A stretch of DNA of 64,000 nt from contig NZ_CAKXZT010000168.1 of assembly GCF_935825525.1 (NCBI RefSeq), forward strand, positions 271,148 to 335,147. Direction: 5' to 3'. Positions 8,400-17,330 of the stretch are shown here, in pieces. Position 1 is the stretch's first letter. Each line of letters starts with the position of its first letter. Below the pieces are notes generated by a model. It saw only the letters and a program-made list of their open reading frames with translations. It did no database searches and had not been told where the DNA came from. Source of the stretch: Mesorhizobium escarrei. GTDB lineage: Bacteria; Pseudomonadota; Alphaproteobacteria; Rhizobiales; Rhizobiaceae. A program made the translations under genes and the position numbers.

Positions 8400-9443
8400 A
8401 TGGACACCTTCTTCTCCTTCTACGTGCTGCCGGCGCTGCTCATCCTGTTGAAGTCGGTCGTGCTGATCGTCGTGCTGTTGATCTTCGTCGCCTACATCCT
8501 GTACGCGGACCGCAAGATCTGGGCGGCGGTGCAGCTGCGCCGCGGCCCGAACGTCGTCGGCCCCTGGGGCACGCTGCAGGCTTTCGCCGACCTTCTGAAG
8601 TTCGTGTTCAAGGAACCGGTGATTCCATCCGGCGCCAACAAGGGCGTTTTTCTGCTGGCGCCTTTGGTTTCGGCGGTTCTGGCGATCTCCGCCTGGGCTG
8701 TCATCCCGGTCAGTGAGGGCTGGGCGATCGCCAACGTCAATGTCGGCATCCTTTACGTCTTCGCCATCTCCTCGCTCGAGGTCTATGGCGTGATCATGGG
8801 CGGCTGGGCGTCCAACTCGAAATATCCGTTCCTCGGCGCGCTGCGCTCGGCGGCGCAGATGGTGTCCTACGAGGTCTCGATCGGTTTCGTCATCGTCACA
8901 GTGCTGCTTTGCGTCGGCTCGCTCAACCTGTCCGACATCGTGCTGTCGCAGCAGGACGGGCTGGGCACCCGGGTCGGCCTGCCCAACACCTTCCTCGACT
9001 GGCATTGGCTGTCGCTGTTCCCGATGTTCGTCATCTTCTTCATCTCGGCGCTGGCCGAAACGAACCGCCCGCCCTTCGACCTTGTGGAAGCCGAATCGGA
9101 ACTCGTCGCCGGCCACATGGTCGAATATTCGTCGACACCGTTCCTGCTGTTCTTCCTCGGCGAATATGTCGCCGTCGTGCTGATGTGCGCGCTGGCCACC
9201 ATCCTGTTCCTCGGCGGCTGGCTGCCGCCCTTCGACTTCGCTCCTTTCACCTGGGTGCCGGGGCTGATCTGGTTCGTGCTCAAGGTCTGCCTGGTGTTCT
9301 TCATGATCTCGATGGTGAAGGCCTTCGTGCCGCGCTACCGCTACGACCAGCTGATGCGGCTCGGCTGGAAGGTCTTCCTGCCGATCTCGCTGGCGATGGT
9401 GGTGATTGTCGCCGCGTTCCTCAAGATCACGGGGTTTGCGTGA
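8400..9443 (+). CDS. nuoH: NADH-quinone oxidoreductase subunit H
   Basis: Membrane subunit (347 residues, about eight transmembrane helices) that links the peripheral and membrane arms and closes the quinone cavity. Recognisable family stretches are 'YADRKIWAAVQLRRGPNVVGPWG', 'SLEVYGVIMGGWASNSKYPFLG' and 'ALAETNRPPFDLVEAESELVAG', the last carrying the conserved acidic loop. A gap of about 300 bases, holding one small gene, separates it from nuoI. Confidence 0.97.
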   Translation: MDTFFSFYVLPALLILLKSVVLIVVLLIFVAYILYADRKIWAAVQLRRGPNVVGPWGTLQAFADLLKFVFKEPVIPSGANKGVFLLAPLVSAVLAISAWAVIPVSEGWAIANVNVGILYVFAISSLEVYGVIMGGWASNSKYPFLGALRSAAQMVSYEVSIGFVIVTVLLCVGSLNLSDIVLSQQDGLGTRVGLPNTFLDWHWLSLFPMFVIFFISALAETNRPPFDLVEAESELVAGHMVEYSSTPFLLFFLGEYVAVVLMCALATILFLGGWLPPFDFAPFTWVPGLIWFVLKVCLVFFMISMVKAFVPRYRYDQLMRLGWKVFLPISLAMVVIVAAFLKITGFA

Positions 9444-9546
9444 TGGTCCAAGCGGATAGCTTGCCGCGCGAGTCAGCTCACACGCGCCGCCGTGGAGTTT
9501 CGATCGGCACGTCTACGGAAAGGCAGCGAGCGATGAGGGAGCGGTC

Positions 9547-9738
9547 ATGAACGCGAACTTGATCGGCGCTTTGGTGGGCGGGGTGGTTGCGGCGGCAGAT
9601 TTCGCGCTGCTCAGGTTGCTTGCCTCGCGCGTTGAACTCGATGAGACGAAACGCGTTTTGAACATAACCGGCCTCAGCCAGTTCGTGCTGCTGCCGATCG
9701 TGGGCTGGTTCGTGGTCCCGCTGTTTGCTGGAGAATGA
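9547..9738 (+). CDS. Small two-helix membrane protein between nuoH and nuoI
   Basis: A 63-residue hydrophobic protein with two predicted membrane helices (residues about 4-26 and 40-60) separated by a charged loop ('RVELDETKRVLN'). The ATG is preceded by AGGGAGCGGTC, which contains a plausible ribosome binding site, and the stop overlaps the ATG cluster of nuoI. I do not recognise the family. Its tight packing, same strand and lack of a promoter suggest cotranscription with nuo. It could be a lineage-specific accessory to complex I or an unrelated insertion. Confidence 0.6.
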   Translation: MNANLIGALVGGVVAAADFALLRLLASRVELDETKRVLNITGLSQFVLLPIVGWFVVPLFAGE

Positions 9739-9740
9739 TG

Positions 9741-10232
9741 ATGTCAGCGCTAGCTCAAGCCGCAAAGTCGCTGCTGCTGCAGGATTTCGTCAGTGCGTTC
9801 TTCCTGTCGATGCGCCAGTTCTTCGCGCCGAAGGAGACGATCAACTATCCGCACGAAAAGGGGCCGACCAGCCCGCGCTTTCGCGGCGAGCATGCGCTGC
9901 GCCGCTATCCGAATGGCGAGGAGCGCTGCATCGCCTGCAAACTGTGCGAGGCGATCTGCCCGGCGCAGGCCATCACTATCGAGGCCGGCCCGCGCCGCAA
10001 CGACGGCACCCGCCGCACGGTGCGCTACGACATCGATATGGTGAAGTGCATCTATTGCGGCTTCTGCCAGGAAGCCTGCCCGGTTGACGCCATCGTCGAA
10101 GGGCCGAATTTCGAATTCGCGACCGAGACGCGCGAGGAACTTTATTATGACAAGGACAAGCTCTTGGCCAATGGCGACCGCTGGGAGCGCGAACTGGCGC
10201 GCAACATCTCGCTGGACGCGCCGTACCGATAG
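9741..10232 (+). CDS. nuoI: NADH-quinone oxidoreductase subunit I
   Basis: The 23 kDa ferredoxin-like subunit (163 residues) that carries two [4Fe-4S] clusters, N6a and N6b. Both CxxCxxCxxxCP motifs are visible: 'CIACKLCEAICP' and 'CIYCGFCQEACP'. Three ATG codons lie in a row at 9735, 9738 and 9741; the third gives 'MSALAQAAKSLLLQDF', the usual start. Downstream of the stop lies a palindromic RIME-type element, so nuoI and nuoJ are 261 bases apart. Confidence 0.96.
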   Translation: MSALAQAAKSLLLQDFVSAFFLSMRQFFAPKETINYPHEKGPTSPRFRGEHALRRYPNGEERCIACKLCEAICPAQAITIEAGPRRNDGTRRTVRYDIDMVKCIYCGFCQEACPVDAIVEGPNFEFATETREELYYDKDKLLANGDRWERELARNISLDAPYR

Positions 10233-10241
10233 GACAGCTTT

Positions 10242-10363
10242 CTTCTCCCCGTTCACGGGGAGAAGATGCCGGCAGGCAGATGAGAGGGGCCAACGTCGCA
10301 AAATTCAGCCCTGCCCCTCATCCGGCCCTTCTGGCCACCTTCTCCCCGTAAACGGGGAGAAGG
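10242..10363. repeat. RIME-type mosaic palindromic element (copy 1)
   Basis: A 122-base element with two short palindromes, CTTCTCCCCGTTCACGGGGAG at the left and CTTCTCCCCGTAAACGGGGAG at the right, and between them 'GATGCCGGCAGGCAGATGAG' and 'CCCCTCATCCGGCCCTT'. Close relatives occur at 52751-52930 and 56821-56943. The structure fits the Rhizobium intergenic mosaic elements. It lies inside the nuo operon, between nuoI and nuoJ, where its hairpins could affect mRNA processing or stability. Confidence 0.85.
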
Positions 10364-10493
10364 AAACGGAATGACGCATGGACGGGGCGAGAGGCCTCGT
10401 TTATGGACAACGCGGCTTCGGCACCGGAGGCGGAACGAAGCCACACATCAAACAGGACGAACGTCCTGTTTGGACAGGAACTAGGGGGAACCC

Positions 10494-11114
10494 ATGCTGA
10501 ATGGACTAGAGGCGGCCTTTTTCTACCTCTTCGCCTTTGTCGCGGTGGCGTCGGCGTTCATGGTCATTTCGGCGCGCAATCCCGTGCATTCGGTGCTGTT
10601 CCTGATCCTGACCTTCTTCAACGCCGCAGGCCTGTTTATGCTGACCGGCGCCGAGTTCCTGGCGATGATCCTGCTCGTCGTCTATGTCGGCGCCGTCATG
10701 GTGCTGTTCCTGTTCGTCGTCATGATGCTCGACGTCGATTTCGCCGAAATGAAGGAAGGCGCCCTGCAATACGCGCCGATCGGCGCGCTGGTCGGGCTGA
10801 TCCTGGCGGCTGAGCTGATCGTCGTGCTCGGCGGCTATACGTTCGCGCCGCAACTGGCGGCGACGGTTGCAAAACCCATTCCGGACCTTGCCGCGCGCTC
10901 GAACACGGCAGCGCTCGGCGACATCCTCTACACCGACTACCTCTACTACTTCCAGATTGCGGGCCTGGTGCTGCTGGTCGCCATGATCGGCGCCATCGTG
11001 CTGACGCTGCGCCACAAGCCGGGCATCAAGCGGCAGTCAATCGCCGCCCAGGTCGGCCGCACGCCGGCAACGGGAATGGAAATCCGCAAGGTCAAGACGG
11101 GCGAAGGAATCTGA
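10494..11114 (+). CDS. nuoJ: NADH-quinone oxidoreductase subunit J
   Basis: Membrane subunit (206 residues, five transmembrane helices, homolog of mitochondrial ND6). The start 'MLNGLEAAFFYLFAF', the helix 'VLFLILTFFNAAGLFMLTGAEFLAMILLVVYVGAVMVLFLFV' region (described by position, residues about 30-75) and the Glu in the GAEF motif are typical. AGGGGGAACCC before the ATG at 10494 gives a good ribosome binding site. nuoK begins one base after its stop. Confidence 0.96.
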   Translation: MLNGLEAAFFYLFAFVAVASAFMVISARNPVHSVLFLILTFFNAAGLFMLTGAEFLAMILLVVYVGAVMVLFLFVVMMLDVDFAEMKEGALQYAPIGALVGLILAAELIVVLGGYTFAPQLAATVAKPIPDLAARSNTAALGDILYTDYLYYFQIAGLVLLVAMIGAIVLTLRHKPGIKRQSIAAQVGRTPATGMEIRKVKTGEGI

Positions 11115-11115
11115 G

Positions 11116-11424
11116 ATGGTCGTCGGCATCGCACACTATCTGACCGTATCGGCGATCCTGTTCACGCTCGGCGTGTTCGGCATTTTTCTCAACCGCAGGA
11201 ACATCATCGTCATCCTGATGTCGATCGAGCTGATCCTGCTCGCGGTCAACATCAATTTCGTCGCCTTCTCGGCAGCACTCGGTGATCTCGTCGGACAGGT
11301 GTTTGCGCTGTTCGTGCTGACGGTCGCAGCGGCTGAAGCGGCGATCGGCCTCGCCATTCTCGTCGTCTTCTTCCGCAACCGCGGCTCGATCGCGGTCGAA
11401 GACGTGAACATGATGAAGGGTTGA
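11116..11424 (+). CDS. nuoK: NADH-quinone oxidoreductase subunit K
   Basis: Small membrane subunit (102 residues, three helices, homolog of ND4L). The membrane-buried glutamates needed for proton transfer appear in 'MSIELILLAVNINFV' and 'AAAEAAIGLAILVVFFRNR'. Length and sequence are standard. It follows nuoJ by one base and precedes nuoL by 11 bases. Confidence 0.97.
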   Translation: MVVGIAHYLTVSAILFTLGVFGIFLNRRNIIVILMSIELILLAVNINFVAFSAALGDLVGQVFALFVLTVAAAEAAIGLAILVVFFRNRGSIAVEDVNMMKG

Positions 11425-11435
11425 CGGAAACCACC

Positions 11436-13409
11436 ATGTATCAGGCCATCGTCTTCCTTCCTCTGCTCGGCTTCCTGATCGTCGGCCTGTTCGGCACGTC
11501 GCTCGGCGCCAAGGCGTCCGAATACATCACCTCCGGCTTGCTGGTGATATCAGCCGTGCTGTCGTGGGTCGCCTTCTTCGCCGTCGGTTTCGGCGAAGGC
11601 GAGGTGTTCACCGTGCCGGTGCTGCGCTGGATCCAGTCGGGCGGGTTGGAGGCGGCATGGGCGCTGCGCATCGACACGCTGACGGTGGTGATGCTGGTCG
11701 TCGTCAACACGGTGTCGGCGCTGGTCCACATCTACTCGATCGGCTACATGCATCACGACCCGAATCGGCCGCGCTTCTTCGCCTATCTGTCACTGTTCAC
11801 CTTCGCCATGCTGATGCTGGTGACGGCTGACAACCTCGTGCAGATGTTCTTCGGCTGGGAAGGCGTCGGCCTCGCCTCCTATTTGCTGATCGGCTTCTGG
11901 TACAAGAAACCGTCGGCCAATGCCGCCGCGATCAAGGCCTTCGTCGTCAACCGCGTCGGCGATTTCGGTTTCGCGCTCGGCATCTTCGGCGTGTTCGTGC
12001 TGTTCGGCTCGGTCAATCTCGGCACCATCTTCGCCAATGCGGCGACGTTCATTCCGGCCGAAGGCGGCTCCGAGGGCGCTGCCGTGCTGACCTTCCTCGG
12101 CTATGCGCTCGACAAGCAGGCTGCGATGACCGTCGTCTGCCTCTTGCTGTTCATGGGCGCCATGGGCAAGTCGGCCCAGGTGCCGCTGCACACCTGGCTG
12201 CCGGACGCCATGGAAGGCCCGACGCCGGTCTCGGCGCTCATCCATGCCGCCACCATGGTGACGGCCGGCGTGTTCATGCTGGCGCGGCTGTCGCCGCTGT
12301 TCGAACTTTCGCATTCGGCGCTGATCGTGGTCACCTTCATCGGCGCCTTCACCGCCTTCTTCGCGGCGACCGTCGGCCTTGTCCAGAACGACATCAAGCG
12401 CGTCATCGCCTATTCGACCTGCTCGCAGCTCGGCTACATGTTCGTGGCGCTCGGCGTCGGCGCCTATGGCGCGGCGATCTTCCATCTGTTCACGCATGCC
12501 TTCTTCAAGGCGCTGCTGTTCCTCGGCTCCGGCTCGGTGATCCACGCCGTCTCGGATGAACAGGACATGCGCAGGATGGGGGGCCTCAGAACGCTCATTC
12601 CGAAGACCTACTGGATGATGGTGATCGGCACGCTGGCGCTGACCGGCGTCGGTATTCCGGTGACGGTCATCGGCACCGCCGGCTTCTTCTCCAAGGACGC
12701 GATCATCGAAAGCGCCTTTGCCGCGCACAATCCGGTCGCCGGCCTTGCCTTCGTGCTGCTGGTCGTCGCCGCCTGCTTCACCAGCTTCTATTCGTGGCGG
12801 CTGATCTTCATGACCTTCCACGGCCAGCCGCGGGCGAGCCACGAGGTCATGCACCACGTCCATGAATCGCCGCCGGTCATGCTGGTGCCGCTGTACATCC
12901 TGGCGGCGGGCGCGCTGTTGGCCGGCGTGATCTTCCATGGCGCCTTCATCGGCGAGGGCTATGCCGAGTTCTGGAAGGCGTCGCTGTTCACGCTGCCGGA
13001 GAACCACATCCTGCATGACATCCACGAAGTGCCGTTTTGGGTGAAGCTGTCGCCGTTCGTCGCCATGCTGATCGGCTTTGCGATTGCCTGGCAATTCTAC
13101 ATCCGCGCGCCGGAAATGCCTGTGAATCTCGCGGCGCAGCATCGCGGGCTGTACGCCTTCCTGCTCAACAAGTGGTATTTCGACGAGCTCTTCGACTTGC
13201 TGTTCGTGCGGCCGGCAAAACGCCTCGGCCACTTTCTGTGGAAGACCGGCGACGGCACCGTGATCGACGGACTTGGTCCTGACGGGGTCTCGGCGCGCGT
13301 CGTCGACGTCACCAACCGGGTCGTCAAACTGCAGACCGGCTATCTCTATCACTATGCCTTCGCCATGCTGATCGGCGTTGCCGCATTCGTCACCTGGATG
13401 ATGCTCTGA
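11436..13409 (+). CDS. nuoL: NADH-quinone oxidoreductase subunit L
   Basis: The distal antiporter-like subunit (657 residues, ND5 homolog) with about 14 core transmembrane helices, plus the long lateral amphipathic helix near the C-terminus. Family motifs include 'LFFGWEGVGLASYLLIGFW'-like (around residue 135; here 'MFFGWEGVGLASYLLIGF'), 'HTWLPDAMEGPTPVSALIH' with the channel lysine and histidines, and 'FTHAFFKALLFLGSGSVIH'. A TTG at 11421 is in frame, but the ATG at 11436 gives 'MYQAIVFLPLLGFL', the normal N-terminus. The stop overlaps the nuoM ATG (TGATG). Confidence 0.97.
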   Translation: MYQAIVFLPLLGFLIVGLFGTSLGAKASEYITSGLLVISAVLSWVAFFAVGFGEGEVFTVPVLRWIQSGGLEAAWALRIDTLTVVMLVVVNTVSALVHIYSIGYMHHDPNRPRFFAYLSLFTFAMLMLVTADNLVQMFFGWEGVGLASYLLIGFWYKKPSANAAAIKAFVVNRVGDFGFALGIFGVFVLFGSVNLGTIFANAATFIPAEGGSEGAAVLTFLGYALDKQAAMTVVCLLLFMGAMGKSAQVPLHTWLPDAMEGPTPVSALIHAATMVTAGVFMLARLSPLFELSHSALIVVTFIGAFTAFFAATVGLVQNDIKRVIAYSTCSQLGYMFVALGVGAYGAAIFHLFTHAFFKALLFLGSGSVIHAVSDEQDMRRMGGLRTLIPKTYWMMVIGTLALTGVGIPVTVIGTAGFFSKDAIIESAFAAHNPVAGLAFVLLVVAACFTSFYSWRLIFMTFHGQPRASHEVMHHVHESPPVMLVPLYILAAGALLAGVIFHGAFIGEGYAEFWKASLFTLPENHILHDIHEVPFWVKLSPFVAMLIGFAIAWQFYIRAPEMPVNLAAQHRGLYAFLLNKWYFDELFDLLFVRPAKRLGHFLWKTGDGTVIDGLGPDGVSARVVDVTNRVVKLQTGYLYHYAFAMLIGVAAFVTWMML

Positions 13410-14914
13410 TGACCGCCTGGCCGATCCTCTCGCTGGTCACCTTCCTGCCGCTGGTTGGTGTGCTGTTCATTCTGCTGATCAATGACGACAGCGAGAATGC
13501 CCGCCGCAACATCCGCGCCATTGCGTTGTGGACGACTGGTATCACCTTCATCATCTCGCTGTTCATCTGGACCGGCTTCGACAATGCGGAGGCTGGCTTC
13601 CAGTTCGTCGAGAAGTTTGCCTGGCTGGATTCCGGCATCTCCTACCATATGGGCGTCGACGGCATCTCCATGCTGTTCGTCATCCTGACCACCTTCCTGA
13701 TGCCGCTCTGCATCCTGGCTTCGTGGGAATCGATCGAGAAGCGCGTCAAGGCCTACATGATCGCCTTCCTGCTGCTGGAGACGCTGATGATCGGCGTGTT
13801 CTGCGCGCTCGACATCGTCTTGTTCTACGTCTTCTTCGAAGCCGGCCTGATCCCGATGTTCATCATCATCGGCGTGTGGGGCGGCAAGCGGCGCGTCTAC
13901 GCCTCGTTCAAGTTCTTCCTCTATACGCTGGCCGGCTCGGTGCTGATGCTGCTCGCCATCATGGCGATGTTCTTCCAGTCCGGCACCACCGACATCCCGA
14001 CGCTCCTGACGCACAACTTCCCGGCCACGATGCAGACCTGGCTATGGCTCGCCTTCTTCGCCTCCTTCGCCGTGAAGATGCCGATGTGGCCGGTGCACAC
14101 CTGGCTGCCGGATGCCCATGTCGAGGCGCCGACGGCCGGTTCGGTCATCCTGGCCGCCATCCTGCTGAAGATGGGCGGATATGGCTTCCTGCGCTTCTCC
14201 TTGCCGATGTTTCCGATTGCCTCGGAGATGTTTGCGCCGCTGGTCTTCGCGCTGTCCGTCGTCGCCATCATCTACACCTCGCTGGTGGCGCTGATGCAGG
14301 AGGACATGAAGAAGCTGATCGCCTACTCGTCGGTCGCCCACATGGGCTTCGTCACCATGGGCATCTTCGCGATGAACCAGGAAGGCGTCCAGGGGGCGAT
14401 CTTCCAGATGCTGTCGCACGGCCTGGTCTCCGGCGCGCTGTTCCTCTGCGTCGGCGTCATCTACGACCGCATGCACACGCGCGACATCGACGCCTATGGC
14501 GGGCTGGTCAACAACATGCCGAAATACGCCACCGTGTTCATGATCTTCACCATGGCCAATGTCGGCCTGCCCGGCACCAGCGGCTTCGTCGGCGAGTTCC
14601 TGACTATGCTCGGCGTGTTCCGGGTCAACACCTGGGTGGCGTTCTTCGCCGCCACCGGCGTTATCCTGTCGGCGGCCTATGCGCTCTGGCTGTATCGCCG
14701 GGTGATCTTCGGCGCGCTGACCAAGGACAGCCTGAAAGGCCTGCTCGACCTGTCGACGCGCGAGAAGGCGATCATCTATCCGCTGGCCGTGCTGGTCATC
14801 TTCTTCGGCGTCTACCCGGCGCCGGTCTTCGACGCGACCGCCGCTTCGGTCAAGGCGCTCGTCACCAATGTCACCGCATCCATCGACACCGCGCAGACCG
14901 CGGCGGCGAACTGA
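13409..14914 (+). CDS. nuoM: NADH-quinone oxidoreductase subunit M
   Basis: Antiporter-like subunit (501 residues, ND4 homolog, about 14 transmembrane helices). The conserved proton-channel residues are visible in 'VFFEAGLIPMFIIIGVWGG' (Glu on TM5), 'MWPVHTWLPDAHVEAPTAGS' (Lys/His on TM7-8) and 'MKKLIAYSSVAHMGFVTMG'. It is translationally coupled to nuoL through a TGATG overlap and is followed 19 bases later by nuoN. Confidence 0.97.
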   Translation: MTAWPILSLVTFLPLVGVLFILLINDDSENARRNIRAIALWTTGITFIISLFIWTGFDNAEAGFQFVEKFAWLDSGISYHMGVDGISMLFVILTTFLMPLCILASWESIEKRVKAYMIAFLLLETLMIGVFCALDIVLFYVFFEAGLIPMFIIIGVWGGKRRVYASFKFFLYTLAGSVLMLLAIMAMFFQSGTTDIPTLLTHNFPATMQTWLWLAFFASFAVKMPMWPVHTWLPDAHVEAPTAGSVILAAILLKMGGYGFLRFSLPMFPIASEMFAPLVFALSVVAIIYTSLVALMQEDMKKLIAYSSVAHMGFVTMGIFAMNQEGVQGAIFQMLSHGLVSGALFLCVGVIYDRMHTRDIDAYGGLVNNMPKYATVFMIFTMANVGLPGTSGFVGEFLTMLGVFRVNTWVAFFAATGVILSAAYALWLYRRVIFGALTKDSLKGLLDLSTREKAIIYPLAVLVIFFGVYPAPVFDATAASVKALVTNVTASIDTAQTAAAN

Positions 14915-14933
14915 CCCGAGGGGTTTGCGAACC

Positions 14934-16370
14934 ATGACGCCGGACCTTCTCTCCAGCCTGTCGCTGTCGACGCCAGAGCTGATCCTCGCCGTCGGCGCCC
15001 TGGCGCTGCTGATGCTCGGCGCCTATTCGCGCGCCAACACCACCACCACGGTCAGCGGCCTTGCCGTCGCCGTCCTGGTGGTTGCCGGCGTCTGGACGAT
15101 CCTTTCCACCGGGCAGGGCAACGCTTACGGCGAAGCCTTCGTCCAGGATCCCTTCGCCCGCTTCATGAAGGTGCTGGCGCTGATCGGGTCGGCGGTGACG
15201 CTGGTCATGTCGATGCGCTTCGCCAAGGCGGAGCATTTCGACAAGTTCGAGTATCCGGTGCTGATCCTGCTGTGCACGCTCGGCATGATGCTGATGATCT
15301 CGGCCAACGGCATGATCGGGCTTTATCTCGGCCTCGAACTGCAGTCGTTGGCAATCTACGTGCTGGCGGCGATCAACCGGGACAATCTGCGCTCGACCGA
15401 GGCTGGGTTGAAGTATTTCGTCCTCGGCGCGCTGTCGTCGGGCATGCTGCTTTACGGCATCAGCCTCGTATACGGCTACACCGGCAACACCGGTTTCCAG
15501 GAGATCGCCGCAGCACTTGGCGGCGGCGAGCGGCAGCTTGGCCTGGTCTTCGGCCTGGTCTTCGTGCTGGCAGGCCTCGCCTTCAAGATATCGGCGGTGC
15601 CGTTCCACATGTGGACGCCCGACGTCTATGAAGGCGCGCCGACGCCGGTGACGGCCTTCCTCGCGGCGGCGCCGAAGATGGCGGCGATGGCGCTGATCGT
15701 GCGCGTCACCATGGACGCCTTCAAGCCGATCGCGGCCGACTGGCAGCAGATCATCGTCTTCATCTCGATTGCCTCGATGCTGCTTGGCGCCTTCGCGGCG
15801 ATCGGCCAGACCAACATCAAGCGGCTGATGGCCTATTCCTCGATCGGCCATATGGGCTACGCCCTGGTCGGCCTCGCCGCCAACAGCCAGGCCGGCGTGC
15901 GCGGCGTTGCCATCTACATGCTGATCTATCTGGTGATGACGCTCGGCACCTTCGCCTTCATCCTCGCCATGCGGCGCAAGGAGGGCAATGTCGAGCAGAT
16001 CGGCGATGTCGCCGGCCTGTCGTCGACCAATCCCATCATGGCGACGATCCTGACCATCCTGATGTTCTCGCTGGCCGGCATTCCGCCGCTCGCCGGCTTC
16101 TGGGGGAAGTGGTACGTGTTCCTTGCCGCCATCAACGCCAACCTCTACGCGCTGGCGATCATCGGCGTGCTGGCCTCTGTGGTGGGCGCCTATTATTATC
16201 TGCGGATCATCAAGATCATGTGGTTCGACGAACCGGTCGGCGGCTTCGTGCCGATGGCGACCGAGCTTCGCGTCGTGCTTGGCGTCTGCGGCGCCTTCGT
16301 GCTGTTCTATGTGCTGATCGGCGGGCCGATCGGCACCTATGCCGAAGCCGCCGCCAAGACATTCTTCTGA
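14934..16370 (+). CDS. nuoN: NADH-quinone oxidoreductase subunit N
   Basis: The third antiporter-like subunit (478 residues, ND2 homolog). Typical stretches are 'MISANGMIGLYLGLELQSLA', 'VPFHMWTPDVYEGAPTPVTA' and 'IKRLMAYSSIGHMGYALVG'. The frame is open from 14868, inside nuoM, but the ATG at 14934 gives the usual short periplasmic start. This is the last nuo gene; birA starts four bases after its stop and is probably cotranscribed. Confidence 0.97.
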   Translation: MTPDLLSSLSLSTPELILAVGALALLMLGAYSRANTTTTVSGLAVAVLVVAGVWTILSTGQGNAYGEAFVQDPFARFMKVLALIGSAVTLVMSMRFAKAEHFDKFEYPVLILLCTLGMMLMISANGMIGLYLGLELQSLAIYVLAAINRDNLRSTEAGLKYFVLGALSSGMLLYGISLVYGYTGNTGFQEIAAALGGGERQLGLVFGLVFVLAGLAFKISAVPFHMWTPDVYEGAPTPVTAFLAAAPKMAAMALIVRVTMDAFKPIAADWQQIIVFISIASMLLGAFAAIGQTNIKRLMAYSSIGHMGYALVGLAANSQAGVRGVAIYMLIYLVMTLGTFAFILAMRRKEGNVEQIGDVAGLSSTNPIMATILTILMFSLAGIPPLAGFWGKWYVFLAAINANLYALAIIGVLASVVGAYYYLRIIKIMWFDEPVGGFVPMATELRVVLGVCGAFVLFYVLIGGPIGTYAEAAAKTFF

Positions 16371-16374
16371 CGGG

Positions 16375-17196
16375 ATGGCATTTCGGCTGGCTCCAACAGC
16401 GGCCTCGGAAGGGTTCCGGCTCGAGGCACATGACACGGTCGGTTCCACCAATGCGCTGGCGCTCGACCATGCGCGGGCGGGGGATCCGGGCAAGCTCTGG
16501 GTCGTTTCGAAAAAGCAGGAAAGCGGGCGCGGCCGGCGCGGCAGGGTCTGGGCGACGCCCGAGGGCAATCTGGCGGCGACGCTGCTGGTGGTCACCAATG
16601 CCGAGCTTCGCCTGGCCGCGACGCTCGGCTTCGTCGCCGGGCTGGCGCTGGCCGATGCGCTCGACGCCGTCGTGCCGAAGGTGAGGATCGCGATCGGCCT
16701 CGACGGCGGCATCGATGGAAAAAACCGTTTCGAGCTGAAATGGCCGAACGATGTGCTCGCCTCCGGCGCCAAGCTTGCCGGCATCCTGCTGGAATCGGCG
16801 ATACTCGAAGGCGATCGCTTTGCGGTGGCGGTGGGCATCGGTGTCAATGTTGTGGCATACCCCAAAGATTTGCCTTATCCCGCGACATCGCTTAGCGCGC
16901 TGGGCACTGCTTGCGATGCCGAGACATTGTTTCTGGCGCTGTCGGATGCCTGGAGCGAGAATGCGCGGCTGTGGAACGATGGCCGCGGGCTGTCCGCCGT
17001 CAGGCGGCGCTGGCTAGCGCGCGCGGCAGGGCTTGGCGGGCAGGTTGCTGTCAGAATTGACGGTAATGTGGTGCGCGGCACGTTCGAGACCATTGACGAG
17101 GACTGCCGTTTCGTGATCCGCGACGATGAAGGTTCGGTTCTGACGATCGCCGCCGGCGACGTGCATTTCGGTGCGGTCGCGTCGGCCCAAGTTTGA
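16375..17196 (+). CDS. birA: Biotin--[acetyl-CoA-carboxylase] ligase
   Basis: A 273-residue monofunctional biotin protein ligase that makes biotinyl-AMP and transfers biotin to the carrier protein of acetyl-CoA carboxylase and other carboxylases. The adenylate-binding 'GRGRRGR' motif is at residues 51-57, 'TVGSTNALALDHA' at 21-33, and 'ELKWPNDVLASGAKLAGILLE' near residue 122. There is no N-terminal helix-turn-helix, so it should not act as a repressor as E. coli BirA does. The frame is open upstream to 16339 within nuoN; the ATG at 16375 is more likely. Placement after nuoN is common in Rhizobiales. Confidence 0.93.
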   Translation: MAFRLAPTAASEGFRLEAHDTVGSTNALALDHARAGDPGKLWVVSKKQESGRGRRGRVWATPEGNLAATLLVVTNAELRLAATLGFVAGLALADALDAVVPKVRIAIGLDGGIDGKNRFELKWPNDVLASGAKLAGILLESAILEGDRFAVAVGIGVNVVAYPKDLPYPATSLSALGTACDAETLFLALSDAWSENARLWNDGRGLSAVRRRWLARAAGLGGQVAVRIDGNVVRGTFETIDEDCRFVIRDDEGSVLTIAAGDVHFGAVASAQV

Positions 17197-17318
17197 CAGG
17201 CCAAGGTTTTAACAGGCCAAGGTTTTTGACAGGCCAAGGTTTTTGACGGGCTCAGGCTTGATTGGCTCGAGGTTTTGACGGGCCCCAAATATTGATGGGC
17301 TGGGGTTGACCGGCCAGG
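17191..17318. repeat. Degenerate 15-17 bp tandem repeats between birA and rnj
   Basis: About eight units built on TTTTTGACAGGCCAAGG. The first three are nearly identical, and the rest degrade towards the rnj side (for example TTTTGACGGGCTCAGG and ATTGATGGGCTGGGG). The birA stop codon TGA is part of the first unit. Every unit contains TTGAC or a close variant, which is the core of an alphaproteobacterial -35 box, so the block may also carry the rnj promoter. Confidence 0.85.
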
Positions 17319-17330
17319 AAAGGAATTATC

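Noticed and set aside
9443..9550. A 35-codon frame linking nuoH to the next small gene with overlaps at both ends
   Set aside because: The peptide is Arg/Ser-rich and has no recognisable feature; the overlaps may be chance. Left out of the features.
14871..16865. Long minus-strand frame opposite nuoN and birA
   Set aside because: It is antisense to two clear genes and rich in Arg, His and Ala, as expected of a shadow frame.
17191..17318. CRISPR array or iterated regulatory operator of known type
   Set aside because: Repeats are degenerate and contiguous without spacers; no regulator gene is adjacent.
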